The notes below the pieces were generated by a model, which worked only from the letters and a program-made list of their open reading frames with translations, ran no database searches and was not told the origin of the DNA. Positions 1-10,708 of a DNA stretch of 64,000 bases are shown piece by piece (the first letter of the stretch is position 1; the number at the start of each line of letters is the position of its first letter). Made by a program: the position numbers and the translations under genes. Source of the stretch: CAKVLS01 sp045534265 (GTDB lineage Bacteria; Bacillota; Clostridia; Christensenellales; UBA1242); assembly GCA_045534265.1 (NCBI GenBank), contig JAZSJH010000006.1:1-64000 (forward strand), in the 5' to 3' direction.

Positions 1-102
1 ATATATAGTAGTTGTTTCTAGATAAAAAATTATAGTTGTTTTTATATTGTTTTTTGTACATATATAAATATGTCAATATAATCTTTCTATCATAATATAA
101 AT

Positions 103-133
103 AAAAAAGACCTAAATAAATTAGGTCTTTTTT
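103..133 (-). terminator. Terminator of the giant surface-protein gene
   Basis: A 13-bp A/T-flanked stem (AAAAAAGACCTAA with TTAGGTCTTTTTT) and a 5-nt loop lie just past the stop codon of the minus-strand gene. Both flanks end in A/T runs, so it could work in either direction. Confidence 0.85.
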
Positions 134-143
134 TGTGTTTAGA

Positions 144-3100
144 TTATTTAACTCTCATCTTAGTTCTCATCTTAATAAATAGGATTAGAAGAACTACAAA
201 TGTTACAGAAGCTATAACAATAATGATGATTGACAAAGCATTCAAAGGTTCAGCTCTGTTAATTCTAAAGCTTGTTACGATATTGCCGCTATCAGTTACA
301 AGTTGGAAATAATAAGAGTTAGTTTCTTTTATTTCAAACTTAGTAGCTTCAGTTTCTGCAAGCTTAGATTCATCAATGATATATTCGTCTGCTAAATTAA
401 ATCTGTTAGTATCTGCATTATAAGTAAATACTTTAATGCTGCTCTTACCAATTTGTTGGTAAATATGAGATGGGTTAAATGTAAGAACTATAGTTCCTTT
501 TGTTGTTTCGCCATATCCAGGAGAAGACATAATAACAGGAACTACATCACTAATCTTGAATCCAAATGAGAATTCTTTTGCTGCAAGTAAAGCATTATAT
601 TTTACTGCAACAGAAACGATATAGTCACCATTACCAAATACTTCTGGTGAAGCGAAGAATTCGTTTAGAGAATATTCTTCAGGAGTAAGTTCTAGTCCTT
701 CTTGAGAGATATAGTATTGTTTTACTGTTCTTGTTATATCTTTGTTATCTTTATAAACTTTTGTAACTTCATATCCAAGCATTTCGTTAAATTCGTATGC
801 AAGTCTAGCAGAAGTTTTGTCTAAGATTGTAAAGTTATAATAAGCGCTGTTAAGTGGAGTTGTATCTTGATATGTTGCATCAAGTGTAACTATATATCTA
901 CCAGATTCAGTAAATGTATATTTTGTACTATCAGAAACGATATAGTTTTCGTAGTAGCTACCATTTCTCATAACAGTCATAGTAAGTGTGTTGATACTAT
1001 AATCAGAAGAGTAAGAAGTATCAATTGCAAGTGTAATTGCGCTGTTGTATACTGCATAATCTAATGGAGTAGAGTTGTTAACTGTAAAGATAACTTTATC
1101 CAAAATAGTTAGTGTATAGAAAGCTTGGCTTGTATTAGAAGCTGTTCTAAAGAATGATACGTTACCTGCAAGGTCAACAAATGTAAGCATATGTTTACCA
1201 GAACCGCTAACTGTAATTGTAGATAGTCCGCAGTTTGCAGTAACTGTAGAAGAATAACCATCTTTACCATAGTTTCTAACAGAAGTTACATTGTTGAAAG
1301 TATAGTTTAGATATACTAGGTTACCTCTGTTGTACCATGCATCATTATCATTAGAAACTGTATTCCAATAAATATGTACGCTTTCGTTATCTAACTCGTT
1401 GTTTTTGATTGTTGCAGAAACACCAGTTAGTTCTTTAGATACTTCAGAAGTTGTTTGATAAATGTAGTATAGTTTATTAGCAACGATACTTGTTGTAGAT
1501 CTAGGAACTCTAGTGATAGCAATAAGGTTTGCATATATTGGGTTGTTATCACCATAGATTAGATAGAATGTTGTCAAATATTTATCTCTTGTTACAGTAG
1601 ATGTATCAGCAACATATGTACCATCTCTAAAGTAGATAGGAATATAATGCAAATCACTTGAAGCATCAAGTCTCAAATCACACTCGTTAAGTGAGAAATA
1701 TTGTTCTACGTTGGTTGGACAAGCATTAAGCTTGTTAATTAGTAGAGTTTTTGTTTCTACATCTTGACTGTATGTTGATTCGATATGATTTTGAATTTGA
1801 GTTTTTACTGATCTATTGTGAGTTGTATCCATACTGTTGTTAATATCAAGAGTTTTTGGTGATTGAACAACAATAGCACCAGTTTGTTTATCAACAACTG
1901 TAAAGAATGGAATTTCGCCATCTTGAATAGCAAAGTAAACTGTTCTGTAGTTACCAAAAGCAGTGTTGCAAAGCTCAACCGCATAATAGCCAGGAGTAGA
2001 GATAATTCTGTTGTTTGTAATCTCTATGCTAGATATTACAGAGCCATTTTCTGTTAATGAGTTTAGAACAACTACAGGTTTGTACATTTGTGCAAGTGGA
2101 GCATCAGTAAGACCTTCCCAGTTAATCTTAACTGAAGAAGATGTTAAAGCCATACTTCCGCTTGTTGTAGAGCCTGCTATTGCATTGCCGTTGCTATCAA
2201 ATAGATTAATTCCTGCAAGCTTGTTATAAATAACAAATTTGTATTCGTTGATAGGGCTTCTGTCTGCGCCGTTATCATTGTAGTTACTATAATAATAAGT
2301 TATGTTATATTTTTTAGTTCCACCAATATCTTCGTTAGAAACACCATCTTGAATTGCTGGCTCTTTGATTAGAATAACTCTAAAGCCATTGTCATTTTGA
2401 ACATCTTCTACTACTTTGATATAAATGTCTGAATTTATTCTGTAGTAGTTTTCACCGTTGATTAATACATAATCAGCAGGGTTTAGGTTGTTGTATTTGT
2501 CTGCAAAAATCATAACTGCAGAGCCGTCAGTACCATTTGTAGTATTTAGTACTGCAACACCATGTGCTTTTGATTGGAAGGTAATATAAATATCACCACC
2601 AGCATAGATATAACCATCTCCGCCATCAACAGCAGTTCCTGTAGCATATCTAAATTGGTCCTCAGAACTTACATAGTCAATACCAAGGTTTAGTTGGTAT
2701 GTGTAAGATGAATTTGTATTATCTGTGTATTTGATTGTGTATAGACCTGCTGACAATCCTTCTTTTTGTCCAGGGATATTGTCAACACCAATTGCATTTA
2801 CAACATATTCTTTTGTTGCATAGTTTTGAACAGATAGGGCAGTTAAGTAAATAACGCTATTATATGTCTTTTTAGGGAATACCATAATAAATGTGCCATC
2901 ATCTTCATTTTTCAAAACATCAGGAATAGGAAGTTTAGAGTTTGTTTTTACAATGTTGAAGTGTTTGATAGAAACACCAGCAGCTGTTGTTAGAGTAAAT
3001 GTAATCTTGCAGTTTACATTAGAGATTAGGTAATTTGAAATCTCATTACACATATTATAAATAGTTGCGCTACCAAGATATGGTGTCAATGTTTTGTTAA

Positions 3101-6100
3101 TAGGTGTTCTTGCAACGTCTGTGATGTTTTTAACATTAAGTTGTCCCCAACCATTAATTGCTCTAATGTTGTTAATTACAACGTTAGTTGTAGAAGTTAT
3201 TTCTTGACTTGATGTATCCATTACACCTTCGTTAGCTGTTGCTTCCATATTTAGTACAGAATAAACATTAGCTGGAGTAAAGTATACAGTAAATACTCTG
3301 TAGTTTCCTGCAAGGTCTCTTTCAATAATTTCATAGAAAGTATTTGATAGTGCAGAGATGTCTGTTGCACTAGCTGATGATATTAGGCTACCCAAAGTAG
3401 CACCTTGGATATAGTTTGCAATATAGTAATCTGCGTTGCTTTCAGTGATGTTAAATCTAGGGAAGTTGCTGAAACTATTTAGGTTTGTATAATCTGGGTG
3501 GTCAGGAGAGATACTTTGATTTTCTGTTTCAAATTTTGCATATTGTCTAAAGTAGAATTTAGAAATAGTATCTTCGCCATCAAAGATTAGTTTGAATGTT
3601 TGAGCATCTACGGCAAATGCATAGTCATAAATTGTTGGTTGTTTATCGCTATATACTGCTTTTTCTTCCTTGAAGTTTTCTTTCAAATCTTCTAGATCTT
3701 CATAGTAACCATAAGTTAGAAGATATGTATCTTTTTCAAGTAGGTTGTCAATATTTAGCATTGGTTTAGTACGGTCAATTTTTACTCTGTAGCTTGTGCT
3801 TACATATTGTCCGTAACCGTGATTTGTTTCTGAAGAAACTGCATATCTAATTTCGATATTGTAGTCAAATTCTTCATCAATGTTTAGTTGAACATAGAAT
3901 TTATATTGATTATAGATTTTGTTTTCAAATGTATCAGAAGAAAGTTTTTCAACTCTAATATTTTTGATGTATTTGAAAATAGAGTAATCAAAAGTGTCTG
4001 TACCGTTAATGATATTTTCTAGGTTGTAGTCACCAACAAGGAAAGTATCTTTTCCTTCGATACCGGCAGCTATAATGTTCATTTCTACAACACTTGCTGT
4101 GTATGGGTCTTGAGCATCTTGCCATACAAATTCAACTCTCTTTTCTTTATCAGCATTTGTAGCAAAAACTTTGTCATCATTTTCACTTGGTTCTAGTAGT
4201 TCATCTTCTAGATATACATTACCATTAGGGTAGGTATGTCTTACTACAAATGAACAAGTGTAAGTCATTGGGTTTACGTTTCTTTGAGTTCCGGCATTAT
4301 AACCAGATCTGTCGGAAATTTTGATTGTGTAAGTGCCTTCTCCTGTAAACAATGGAACAATGAAATAACCTTCTAGTGTAGAATCTGTTATAACATGTGT
4401 AATTGTAGGAGAGTAAGCTTTTGTTGTGTCTTTGTAAGTAATTACTACGTCTAAGTTGTTGTAGTATAGTCTGCTCATTACGTTTGTATTTGCAGAACCG
4501 TTATCAATAAAGTACTTGTATACTGGAATATTGATTTGAATTGGTAATTTGTTTGTAGTAAGGATTGGGCTTCCCGCTGATACATTTCTAAAGAAGTTTT
4601 TGAAAGTGTATTCGTTAGAAGTTCCTTTACCGATAGTAATAGAAATGTTTTCACCAACTTCTCTCATACCATTTTGAGTTGTTGTAGAAATAATTCCGTT
4701 ATGGTCAACATAGATTGTGTAGTTTCTAGTAAATGTATCTTGACCAAAGTCTACTTTGTTACCGCTGACATCATATTCACCGTAGTCAGATGCTACAGGA
4801 ATATTGTTGATTAATTGATATCCGCCGCCATAGTAGTATCTAGTAAGCACATATTTACCAGGAGCTGTTTTACCATTGTCTAGGTTGATGTTACTGATTG
4901 TGTACAAGAAGTCTTCGTCTTGGTCATATTCTGGCAAGATTAGGTCTGCTTCTTTTTCTGGTGCTGTTGCAAATGGATAAGTTGCTGTTTGAGATACATA
5001 ATCAAATGGATAGTATTTGTATGCGATTCTTACAACTTCTGTCTTTTCAGAACCAGATTTGAACTTAAATGAAAGTTTGTATAGGTTAGAGCCGTTGTTT
5101 GTTGCAACGTATCTTTCAGTTGTGTCACCTGTATAATCTCCAGACATATAGAACTGACCAGCAGCTCCGTCAAAGTTCATAGAGATATACATAAATACTT
5201 CTGTGCCATTAGCTGCATAAGAAGTAAATTCGTAGTAGCCTTCACCAGCAAAATCGCCAACACCTGTTGTAGTAAGTTCGATTACTGCGTTGTCTGCTTC
5301 TGCTGTATTATACAATGTCTTTGACATTGAATAATCTTTCATAAAGTGAACTTTTTCAATAGGAATATTGATAAAGTATGTAGCTGGAGATGCAGCAGGA
5401 TAACCTTTTAGTAGAGAAGTTCCAGCAAGTTTTGTGTTGAAAATTTCGTTTTCAACAGTGTTTAAGTAGTTGTATACAAGACCTTTGTTTTTACCAAAAG
5501 TAAGTCTTGTGTTTGTTCTAACATAGTTTGCTGGGTTTGCAACCATATCATAGCTGTCTACCCACTCTGTGTTTCCTTCGCCATCATCAATTAATGATTG
5601 TTGAGTAAATACAGGAACTGTATCATCAATCATCATCATTCTTTCAAAAGTGTTTCCTGCATAGTCTTCTACATAGAAGTAGTAGATACCGTTAGCAGAT
5701 TGATATTGTTGGCTAGTAAGTGGAAGAGTATCTAGTTTTACGCTGCGATAGCTATTTGCATAGTTTAGTGGGGCAGCGGTATCTGTTTCCCAGCCATTTG
5801 TTAATGTTTTATCATAATCTTCAAAATATTGTGGGTTGTTGTTACTTTCTTTTATTGGTAAGTAATAAGCAGTAACTGTAGTTGTTGTAATTCCGTCTGG
5901 AGTATATGCTGCCCAAGGTTTTTCTTGCCATGATAGAGTAAATGCTCCGCTAGTTAATGCAAGGTCATATACACCTTCGCTAATAGTAGGTTGAGCAATT
6001 GTTGTTGGTTGAGCAATATAGTAACCATCTTCTTCGTAAGATACCTTGTTAAATGTAATGTCTGCAATCGCTGATGTATCTACGATATATTCATAATATT

Positions 6101-8069
6101 GATTTAGTTTGCTTGGGCTATAAGTAACAGTTATTACGTATCTACCATTGAAAGATTTTGGAATAGAGTACTTACTACCTTCCATAGTGTAAGAGTAGTA
6201 ATCATCATCTAACTTTGTAGAAACAAATACGCCATTACCTGTTGCAATGCTATTAAAGCTAGCATATCTTGTATATCTAACAGTAATAGGAGCATTGAAT
6301 GAGTTTACATCATTAAGAATTTTGAATCTAACATTTTTGTTTGTAAATTTTGAAGTAAGCAAATCAAAAGTTGTTCCTGTATCATCAGTGTCGTATTCTA
6401 CAACAAGAGCAGGAGCTGCTGTTTTGATTTGGAAGAAGAACATTTGAATACCATTGTAGGTAGAACCAAATGAAGTTTCTACAGAGTAGCAAACTTTAAT
6501 AAGGTAGATACCAGACATGTCAAATTTAGAAGTTTCGCTAAATGAAGTATCAAGCTTTGTTGAGCCTAACAATTCTGAATATGATAATGTGTTCATTTGA
6601 TTTAGAACAGCTAAAGCTTCTTCTTCTGTTTGGAATATCTTGTATTTGCTATTGTTTTTATTAAAAGCAGATGCATAATAGTTAAACTTAATAGGAGCTT
6701 GGTCTGTCACAGGAATATGTTCAGGTTTGCTATAAGCTGCTGTAGAAGAAGCTTCGTTGATAGCCAAGATATCTGCGTGTGTGTAACCATTTCTCAAAAG
6801 TTTGTATGTGTTTGAAGCTTGGTCTTTATAAGTTAATTGATAGCCGTAGTTAGTTAGATATTTTACATCATTATTTTCAATGCCAGGAACTTCTGCTACT
6901 TCATATGTAACTGTAAATCCCATTTGAGTAGGAATAAGAATGTTTACATAGAAGCAATATTCACCAAGTTCTGACAAATCAACTTCTGCATAGTATGGAC
7001 AAACAACAACTGGTTCCGGCTCAGGCTCAGGATCATCTGGGTCTGGTTCTGCTGCTGGAGCAGGTGCTGCAGGAGCTGCAAAAGTTCTTTTGTATGTGTT
7101 GTAGTATTTAGTAGAACCGCCACTGATGTTTGTGATAGCAACTCTACCAGTAACTAATGTGTCGTCAAATGTGTCTGCTAATATTTCGCTTTCTAAGTAG
7201 TTTGAAGTAAACTGAGCATATTTGTGTTCGTAGCTTGCACTACCAATTGTATGAGTATAGTTTAGGGCAAATTTGTTTGCTTCATAACCAACTTTTGGGA
7301 ATATTACATTTCCGTCTGCGTCATAGTTATTGTAGTTGAATGAATATGTTTGATGTTGTACGCCTCTTACTGTAACAATTCCGTTGTCGTTAGCGCCAGT
7401 AATTGTGTATGCATCAGAACCTGTTAAGTAATCTTCTTTATCGATAAGGTTAAATGACATTGATAGAGTATATTCTTCATCAGATGTTACGCCATCAGTA
7501 CCTGGAGTTTGATATCTGTAAGTAAACTCAAATTGATAAAGACCAGATCTGTCTTGAGGGTCGATTGCTGATAGGTCTTCTGCCCAAGTCATAACTGTAG
7601 TTTCACGGAAGCTAATAGCAAAGTTAACATAACCATTAGTTGGGTCAGCTGTAACTTTAGGTACGTTAATCTCTTTACCGTTTAGATGTCCCGTTACGTT
7701 AAGGCTGGCTGCAGGAACTCTATTTGAAGTTGCATCACCTTGAGGCAAGATTTCGTTAAACTTAACATATATGGTTGTGTTGTACAAATCTTGACTTTCA
7801 ACCGCATCACTAGTTGTTAGCATTATGTACTCGCCGTTATAGTTATAGTTTCGATACAGATATGCATTTTGAGACTTCTTTTGAGTGATCAGTGCATAAG
7901 GAATCATATGCTCTGTAAAGTCTCTTGTATAGCTGTCACCTTCTTCAGTGGCAGCGTATGAAACCTGCTCACTTTTATTAACTGTCGGCACCAAAAAAGT
8001 AATGCCTAAAGTTAAAAGCATTGCGATACTAAGTAAGATGGAATTAAATGTTAATTTTAATTTTTTCAT
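144..8069 (-). CDS. Giant membrane-anchored surface protein (2641 aa)
   Basis: Very large secreted protein of unknown ligand. The N-terminus has a basic start, a hydrophobic stretch at about residues 8-30 and a likely signal-peptidase site after VSYA near residue 39. The body is a long series of beta-rich, Tyr/Thr/Asn-rich Ig-like modules with recurring patterns such as G-x-Y-x-V-x-Y and AGN in D-x-AGN. A Pro/Glu/Ala-rich linker sits near residues 333-352. One hydrophobic helix precedes the C-terminal tail KMRTKMRVK, so the protein should be a type I membrane protein with an extracellular body. No LPXTG motif is seen. The ATG at 8069 is chosen over an in-frame TTG two codons upstream because GGAGAG lies 6 nt before it. 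It is downstream of the coupling-protein gene but has its own promoter. Adhesin or cell-contact protein is inference. Confidence 0.9.
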   Translation of the reverse strand: MKKLKLTFNSILLSIAMLLTLGITFLVPTVNKSEQVSYAATEEGDSYTRDFTEHMIPYALITQKKSQNAYLYRNYNYNGEYIMLTTSDAVESQDLYNTTIYVKFNEILPQGDATSNRVPAASLNVTGHLNGKEINVPKVTADPTNGYVNFAISFRETTVMTWAEDLSAIDPQDRSGLYQFEFTYRYQTPGTDGVTSDEEYTLSMSFNLIDKEDYLTGSDAYTITGANDNGIVTVRGVQHQTYSFNYNNYDADGNVIFPKVGYEANKFALNYTHTIGSASYEHKYAQFTSNYLESEILADTFDDTLVTGRVAITNISGGSTKYYNTYKRTFAAPAAPAPAAEPDPDDPEPEPEPVVVCPYYAEVDLSELGEYCFYVNILIPTQMGFTVTYEVAEVPGIENNDVKYLTNYGYQLTYKDQASNTYKLLRNGYTHADILAINEASSTAAYSKPEHIPVTDQAPIKFNYYASAFNKNNSKYKIFQTEEEALAVLNQMNTLSYSELLGSTKLDTSFSETSKFDMSGIYLIKVCYSVETSFGSTYNGIQMFFFQIKTAAPALVVEYDTDDTGTTFDLLTSKFTNKNVRFKILNDVNSFNAPITVRYTRYASFNSIATGNGVFVSTKLDDDYYSYTMEGSKYSIPKSFNGRYVITVTYSPSKLNQYYEYIVDTSAIADITFNKVSYEEDGYYIAQPTTIAQPTISEGVYDLALTSGAFTLSWQEKPWAAYTPDGITTTTVTAYYLPIKESNNNPQYFEDYDKTLTNGWETDTAAPLNYANSYRSVKLDTLPLTSQQYQSANGIYYFYVEDYAGNTFERMMMIDDTVPVFTQQSLIDDGEGNTEWVDSYDMVANPANYVRTNTRLTFGKNKGLVYNYLNTVENEIFNTKLAGTSLLKGYPAASPATYFINIPIEKVHFMKDYSMSKTLYNTAEADNAVIELTTTGVGDFAGEGYYEFTSYAANGTEVFMYISMNFDGAAGQFYMSGDYTGDTTERYVATNNGSNLYKLSFKFKSGSEKTEVVRIAYKYYPFDYVSQTATYPFATAPEKEADLILPEYDQDEDFLYTISNINLDNGKTAPGKYVLTRYYYGGGYQLINNIPVASDYGEYDVSGNKVDFGQDTFTRNYTIYVDHNGIISTTTQNGMREVGENISITIGKGTSNEYTFKNFFRNVSAGSPILTTNKLPIQINIPVYKYFIDNGSANTNVMSRLYYNNLDVVITYKDTTKAYSPTITHVITDSTLEGYFIVPLFTGEGTYTIKISDRSGYNAGTQRNVNPMTYTCSFVVRHTYPNGNVYLEDELLEPSENDDKVFATNADKEKRVEFVWQDAQDPYTASVVEMNIIAAGIEGKDTFLVGDYNLENIINGTDTFDYSIFKYIKNIRVEKLSSDTFENKIYNQYKFYVQLNIDEEFDYNIEIRYAVSSETNHGYGQYVSTSYRVKIDRTKPMLNIDNLLEKDTYLLTYGYYEDLEDLKENFKEEKAVYSDKQPTIYDYAFAVDAQTFKLIFDGEDTISKFYFRQYAKFETENQSISPDHPDYTNLNSFSNFPRFNITESNADYYIANYIQGATLGSLISSASATDISALSNTFYEIIERDLAGNYRVFTVYFTPANVYSVLNMEATANEGVMDTSSQEITSTTNVVINNIRAINGWGQLNVKNITDVARTPINKTLTPYLGSATIYNMCNEISNYLISNVNCKITFTLTTAAGVSIKHFNIVKTNSKLPIPDVLKNEDDGTFIMVFPKKTYNSVIYLTALSVQNYATKEYVVNAIGVDNIPGQKEGLSAGLYTIKYTDNTNSSYTYQLNLGIDYVSSEDQFRYATGTAVDGGDGYIYAGGDIYITFQSKAHGVAVLNTTNGTDGSAVMIFADKYNNLNPADYVLINGENYYRINSDIYIKVVEDVQNDNGFRVILIKEPAIQDGVSNEDIGGTKKYNITYYYSNYNDNGADRSPINEYKFVIYNKLAGINLFDSNGNAIAGSTTSGSMALTSSSVKINWEGLTDAPLAQMYKPVVVLNSLTENGSVISSIEITNNRIISTPGYYAVELCNTAFGNYRTVYFAIQDGEIPFFTVVDKQTGAIVVQSPKTLDINNSMDTTHNRSVKTQIQNHIESTYSQDVETKTLLINKLNACPTNVEQYFSLNECDLRLDASSDLHYIPIYFRDGTYVADTSTVTRDKYLTTFYLIYGDNNPIYANLIAITRVPRSTTSIVANKLYYIYQTTSEVSKELTGVSATIKNNELDNESVHIYWNTVSNDNDAWYNRGNLVYLNYTFNNVTSVRNYGKDGYSSTVTANCGLSTITVSGSGKHMLTFVDLAGNVSFFRTASNTSQAFYTLTILDKVIFTVNNSTPLDYAVYNSAITLAIDTSYSSDYSINTLTMTVMRNGSYYENYIVSDSTKYTFTESGRYIVTLDATYQDTTPLNSAYYNFTILDKTSARLAYEFNEMLGYEVTKVYKDNKDITRTVKQYYISQEGLELTPEEYSLNEFFASPEVFGNGDYIVSVAVKYNALLAAKEFSFGFKISDVVPVIMSSPGYGETTKGTIVLTFNPSHIYQQIGKSSIKVFTYNADTNRFNLADEYIIDESKLAETEATKFEIKETNSYYFQLVTDSGNIVTSFRINRAEPLNALSIIIIVIASVTFVVLLILFIKMRTKMRVK

Positions 8070-8123
8070 AATCAACTCTCCATAAAATATTTAGCAAACA
8101 TAGTGGGTCATAATATATACTAT

Positions 8124-8152
8124 ATTTTAACATAATATATATTATATAACAA
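8124..8152 (-). promoter_or_regulatory. Candidate promoter of the giant surface protein
   Basis: On the minus strand, TTGTTA (8147-8152) and TAAAAT (8124-8129) are 17 bp apart. A TG one base before the -10 makes it an extended -10. The region is very AT-rich, so chance matches are common. Confidence 0.5.
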
Positions 8153-8303
8153 ATTATTTTAATTGTTTTTTTGACAAAATTTCAATTAAATTTTATAAAA
8201 TGCGACTTATTGATGGGGTAGAGATGAAAATATTTTTATAATAAATTTTGGATAAAAATTTTACCTTCAAAAAAGCATTTTTTATAATGCGAAAAACAAA
8301 AAA

Positions 8304-8322
8304 CTAAGCAAAAAATGCTTAG
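8304..8322 (-). terminator. Second terminator-like hairpin after the coupling-protein gene
   Basis: CTAAGCA and TGCTTAG form a perfect 7-bp stem with an A5 loop. T-rich flanks lie on both sides. Confidence 0.55.
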
Positions 8323-8370
8323 CTTTTTATTTCAAAAAATTAACATATGGTCATATTTGCAAATAAGCAA

Positions 8371-8404
8371 ATAAAAAAGAGTTAACCGAAGTTAACCCTT
8401 CTTT
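8371..8404 (-). terminator. Terminator of the VirD4-like gene
   Basis: On the minus strand the hairpin is GTTAAC-TTCG-GTTAAC (a stable TTCG loop), followed by a T6 run. It starts right after the coupling-protein stop codon. Confidence 0.85.
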
Positions 8405-8406
8405 TA

Positions 8407-10437
8407 TTATTCTATTTCATCATCAATGCTAAAAGTTGTTTTTGGTTTTAGCACTTTTGCATTTCTTTCTACAATACTGTAGCTTACTTCAGCTTGGTTT
8501 AGAGATTTGCTAGGAACATAATCTTCTTGGATTTTTGTCATATCAAACATAGGTGTAGCCCAAGCATAAGTTGATTTACATCTAATAGGATATTCTTTCA
8601 AAATCTTAACGATAATTTCACCAGTAGGACCAGCCTTTAGGTGACCCAATTCGTCTGGATAGATAAGTGGACGAGATACAACAGATGTACTTGTTCCCTT
8701 GCTCTTTTCGTCATCTTTACCTTTGTTTTCAGTTGTAGATGTGGTTTCAATAGTTACTTCACCGCAAAGTTTACTAAAGTCTTCGCAAGTTCTCGCATCA
8801 TCAGTACCGATAAACATCTTGATAGGGCAGTTACCAATGATAGTTGATGCTACGTCATCACCATATTTTGCATTAAGCTGGCTAAATGATTGGATAACTA
8901 GAGCAAAGAAGATATTTCTAGAACGAGATACGGTAATCATACTGTCGATTTTTTCAATCTTTGGTAAGTTAGCAAACTCATCTAGTAGGAAATATACAGC
9001 TCTTGGAAGCTTCAAGCCTTGGAAATCATTAGCAAGGTCAACAAGCTTTTGATATAGCTGAGAAATACACATTGTAGCAATACCGTGACGAGCTTCTTTT
9101 TCGTCAGGGATAATAATGAATAGGGCAGTTGGTCTTTGAGCAAAACCATCAAAATCCATTTCGTTCAAACTAGTAGCATAACACATACCAGTATCGTTAA
9201 ACAAACCAAGTTTTGCACTAACAATACCCATATAAGATTTTGTAGTAGTTGGAGCGTTGTTGATAGCAGTACTAATAAGTTGTGGTACTTTACTAAACTC
9301 ATCTCTACCTTGGAAATATTGTCTTAATGTCTTGTATGGATTGTCTGGATCTGGGTCTTTGTAGTTACAGATACGAGCAAGGTTGTAGAAGTTATATCTT
9401 TCTCTAGTCATACCAAGCTCTGGTTTTAAGCTGTCTTCTAGCATAGCAAGTAGAGTACCATAGATAAATTCTTGTGCACCTCTATCCCAGCTTGCGTCTT
9501 GTTTGTTTTCGATAGGGCAGACAATACCAGCAATTTCTCTTAGTGAGTTTTCTGCTTGGTCAATAAGTTCCGCTTTTTTAGAACCAAGTTCAGATTCTAA
9601 AACTTCACGATTAGGGTATGCAACACCATTGTATTCATACCATTCGTTGTTGTATTCTTTAGAAATAATTTTTAGTTTAAGGTCAGCAGGGTTAACGTTT
9701 GTGTGAGTTTTTACTTCATCTTCTAGGTGGTGAGCTTTTTGGTACATCATATATGCGCCATCAAGTGGATTCCATCTAGTAGAAGCATATGGTGATCTTA
9801 GGTTAAATACCTTAACATCATAACCCTCTTTCAAAAGTTTTCTGCAGTTTTTCTCATAAAGTTCGCCTTTAGGGTCGGTTACAACAAAACAAGGTTTTGT
9901 TTTTGTTCCAGACAAAACTTGAATTTGAGGAATAATAAATCTTTCTGTTTTACCAGTACCGGTAGTACCGATAATCATAGCGTGTATAGGTCCATACATA
10001 TTGATATTAAGATTACTTTTGCCTACAAGTTCACTTCTAATTAGCATACCATCTTTTTGGTTTCTCAAAGTGCTCCAGTTGCAGTACAAAAATTTCTTTT
10101 CAGTTTTCAATTCTTTTTCTGTAACCCAACGGCTATCAAAGTATTGATCGATATCTTTACCTTCTTTAGTCTTAGCAGAAGTGCCAGATTTGCTAGAACC
10201 TGTAAGGTCGCTTTTTTCTAGCTTTGTAAAGAAGTATAGAAGATATAACAAGAACATAACACCAAAAGCAAGCATGAATGTGCTAGTAAATTTTGGCTCG
10301 TTCATAAAACTTCCGTCTGTTATGTGGCTAGGAATATTTTGCAAACCTTCGTCAAGATATGCGTATACTAGACCAATAGCAAAAGATGCAACCGCCATAA
10401 GGACTAGAAGTAATAAGAATTTTCCAATTTTCTTCAT
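8407..10437 (-). CDS. VirD4/TraG-family type IV coupling ATPase (676 aa)
   Basis: Membrane-bound hexameric ATPase of the T4SS coupling family, which brings substrates to the secretion channel. Two N-terminal transmembrane helices (about residues 5-28 and 50-72) are followed by a nucleotide-binding domain. Walker A is GTTGTGKTE near residue 155 and Walker B is LLDEFANLPKI near 485, both typical of VirD4/TraG. The motif VTDPKGELY is also a family hallmark. ATG 10437 is preferred over a longer frame because it has GGGAG at a good distance and because the upstream TTG lies inside the -35 box. It is transcribed away from the pilin gene and has its own promoter and terminator. No relaxase gene is nearby, so the substrate is unknown. 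Confidence 0.95.
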   Translation of the reverse strand: MKKIGKFLLLLVLMAVASFAIGLVYAYLDEGLQNIPSHITDGSFMNEPKFTSTFMLAFGVMFLLYLLYFFTKLEKSDLTGSSKSGTSAKTKEGKDIDQYFDSRWVTEKELKTEKKFLYCNWSTLRNQKDGMLIRSELVGKSNLNINMYGPIHAMIIGTTGTGKTERFIIPQIQVLSGTKTKPCFVVTDPKGELYEKNCRKLLKEGYDVKVFNLRSPYASTRWNPLDGAYMMYQKAHHLEDEVKTHTNVNPADLKLKIISKEYNNEWYEYNGVAYPNREVLESELGSKKAELIDQAENSLREIAGIVCPIENKQDASWDRGAQEFIYGTLLAMLEDSLKPELGMTRERYNFYNLARICNYKDPDPDNPYKTLRQYFQGRDEFSKVPQLISTAINNAPTTTKSYMGIVSAKLGLFNDTGMCYATSLNEMDFDGFAQRPTALFIIIPDEKEARHGIATMCISQLYQKLVDLANDFQGLKLPRAVYFLLDEFANLPKIEKIDSMITVSRSRNIFFALVIQSFSQLNAKYGDDVASTIIGNCPIKMFIGTDDARTCEDFSKLCGEVTIETTSTTENKGKDDEKSKGTSTSVVSRPLIYPDELGHLKAGPTGEIIVKILKEYPIRCKSTYAWATPMFDMTKIQEDYVPSKSLNQAEVSYSIVERNAKVLKPKTTFSIDDEIE

Positions 10438-10483
10438 AAAAAATCTCCCTCTATATAGGTTAAAAAAATAAGTTACATAGTTT

Positions 10484-10512
10484 ATTATAAATATATAAAA
10501 GCGTTTTGACAA
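10484..10512 (-). promoter_or_regulatory. Promoter of the VirD4-like gene
   Basis: On the minus strand, TTGTCA (10507-10512) and TATAAT (10484-10489) are separated by exactly 17 bp. The gene starts 47 nt downstream. Confidence 0.75.
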
Positions 10513-10642
10513 CTAAACAAAGATAATTTATTTTAATTTTTTACTAAAAATTAGTAGATTTATCAAAAAATATCAGTTATAATAGGTCAAACAAGTAATT
10601 TATTTACACAAAAAACTTTTTTATAAAATATGCGAAAATTTG

Positions 10643-10671
10643 TTGCTAATAGGTATTTTATGTGTTATAAT
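10643..10671 (+). promoter_or_regulatory. Promoter of the pilin-like gene
   Basis: TTGCTA (10643-10648), a 17-bp spacer and TATAAT (10666-10671) with an extended TGT element. A strong GGAGG site (10694-10698) precedes the ATG. Confidence 0.8.
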
Positions 10672-10708
10672 GCTTGTAACAAAATAAATATTTGGAGGGT
10701 AGTTATAT

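Larger units (their letters stand above)
8070..8406. other. Intergenic region between two minus-strand genes
   Basis: No credible gene is seen. It holds the ribosome site and promoter of the giant surface protein, an AT-only leader, and two hairpins (8304-8322 and 8371-8404) that close the coupling-protein unit. Confidence 0.7.
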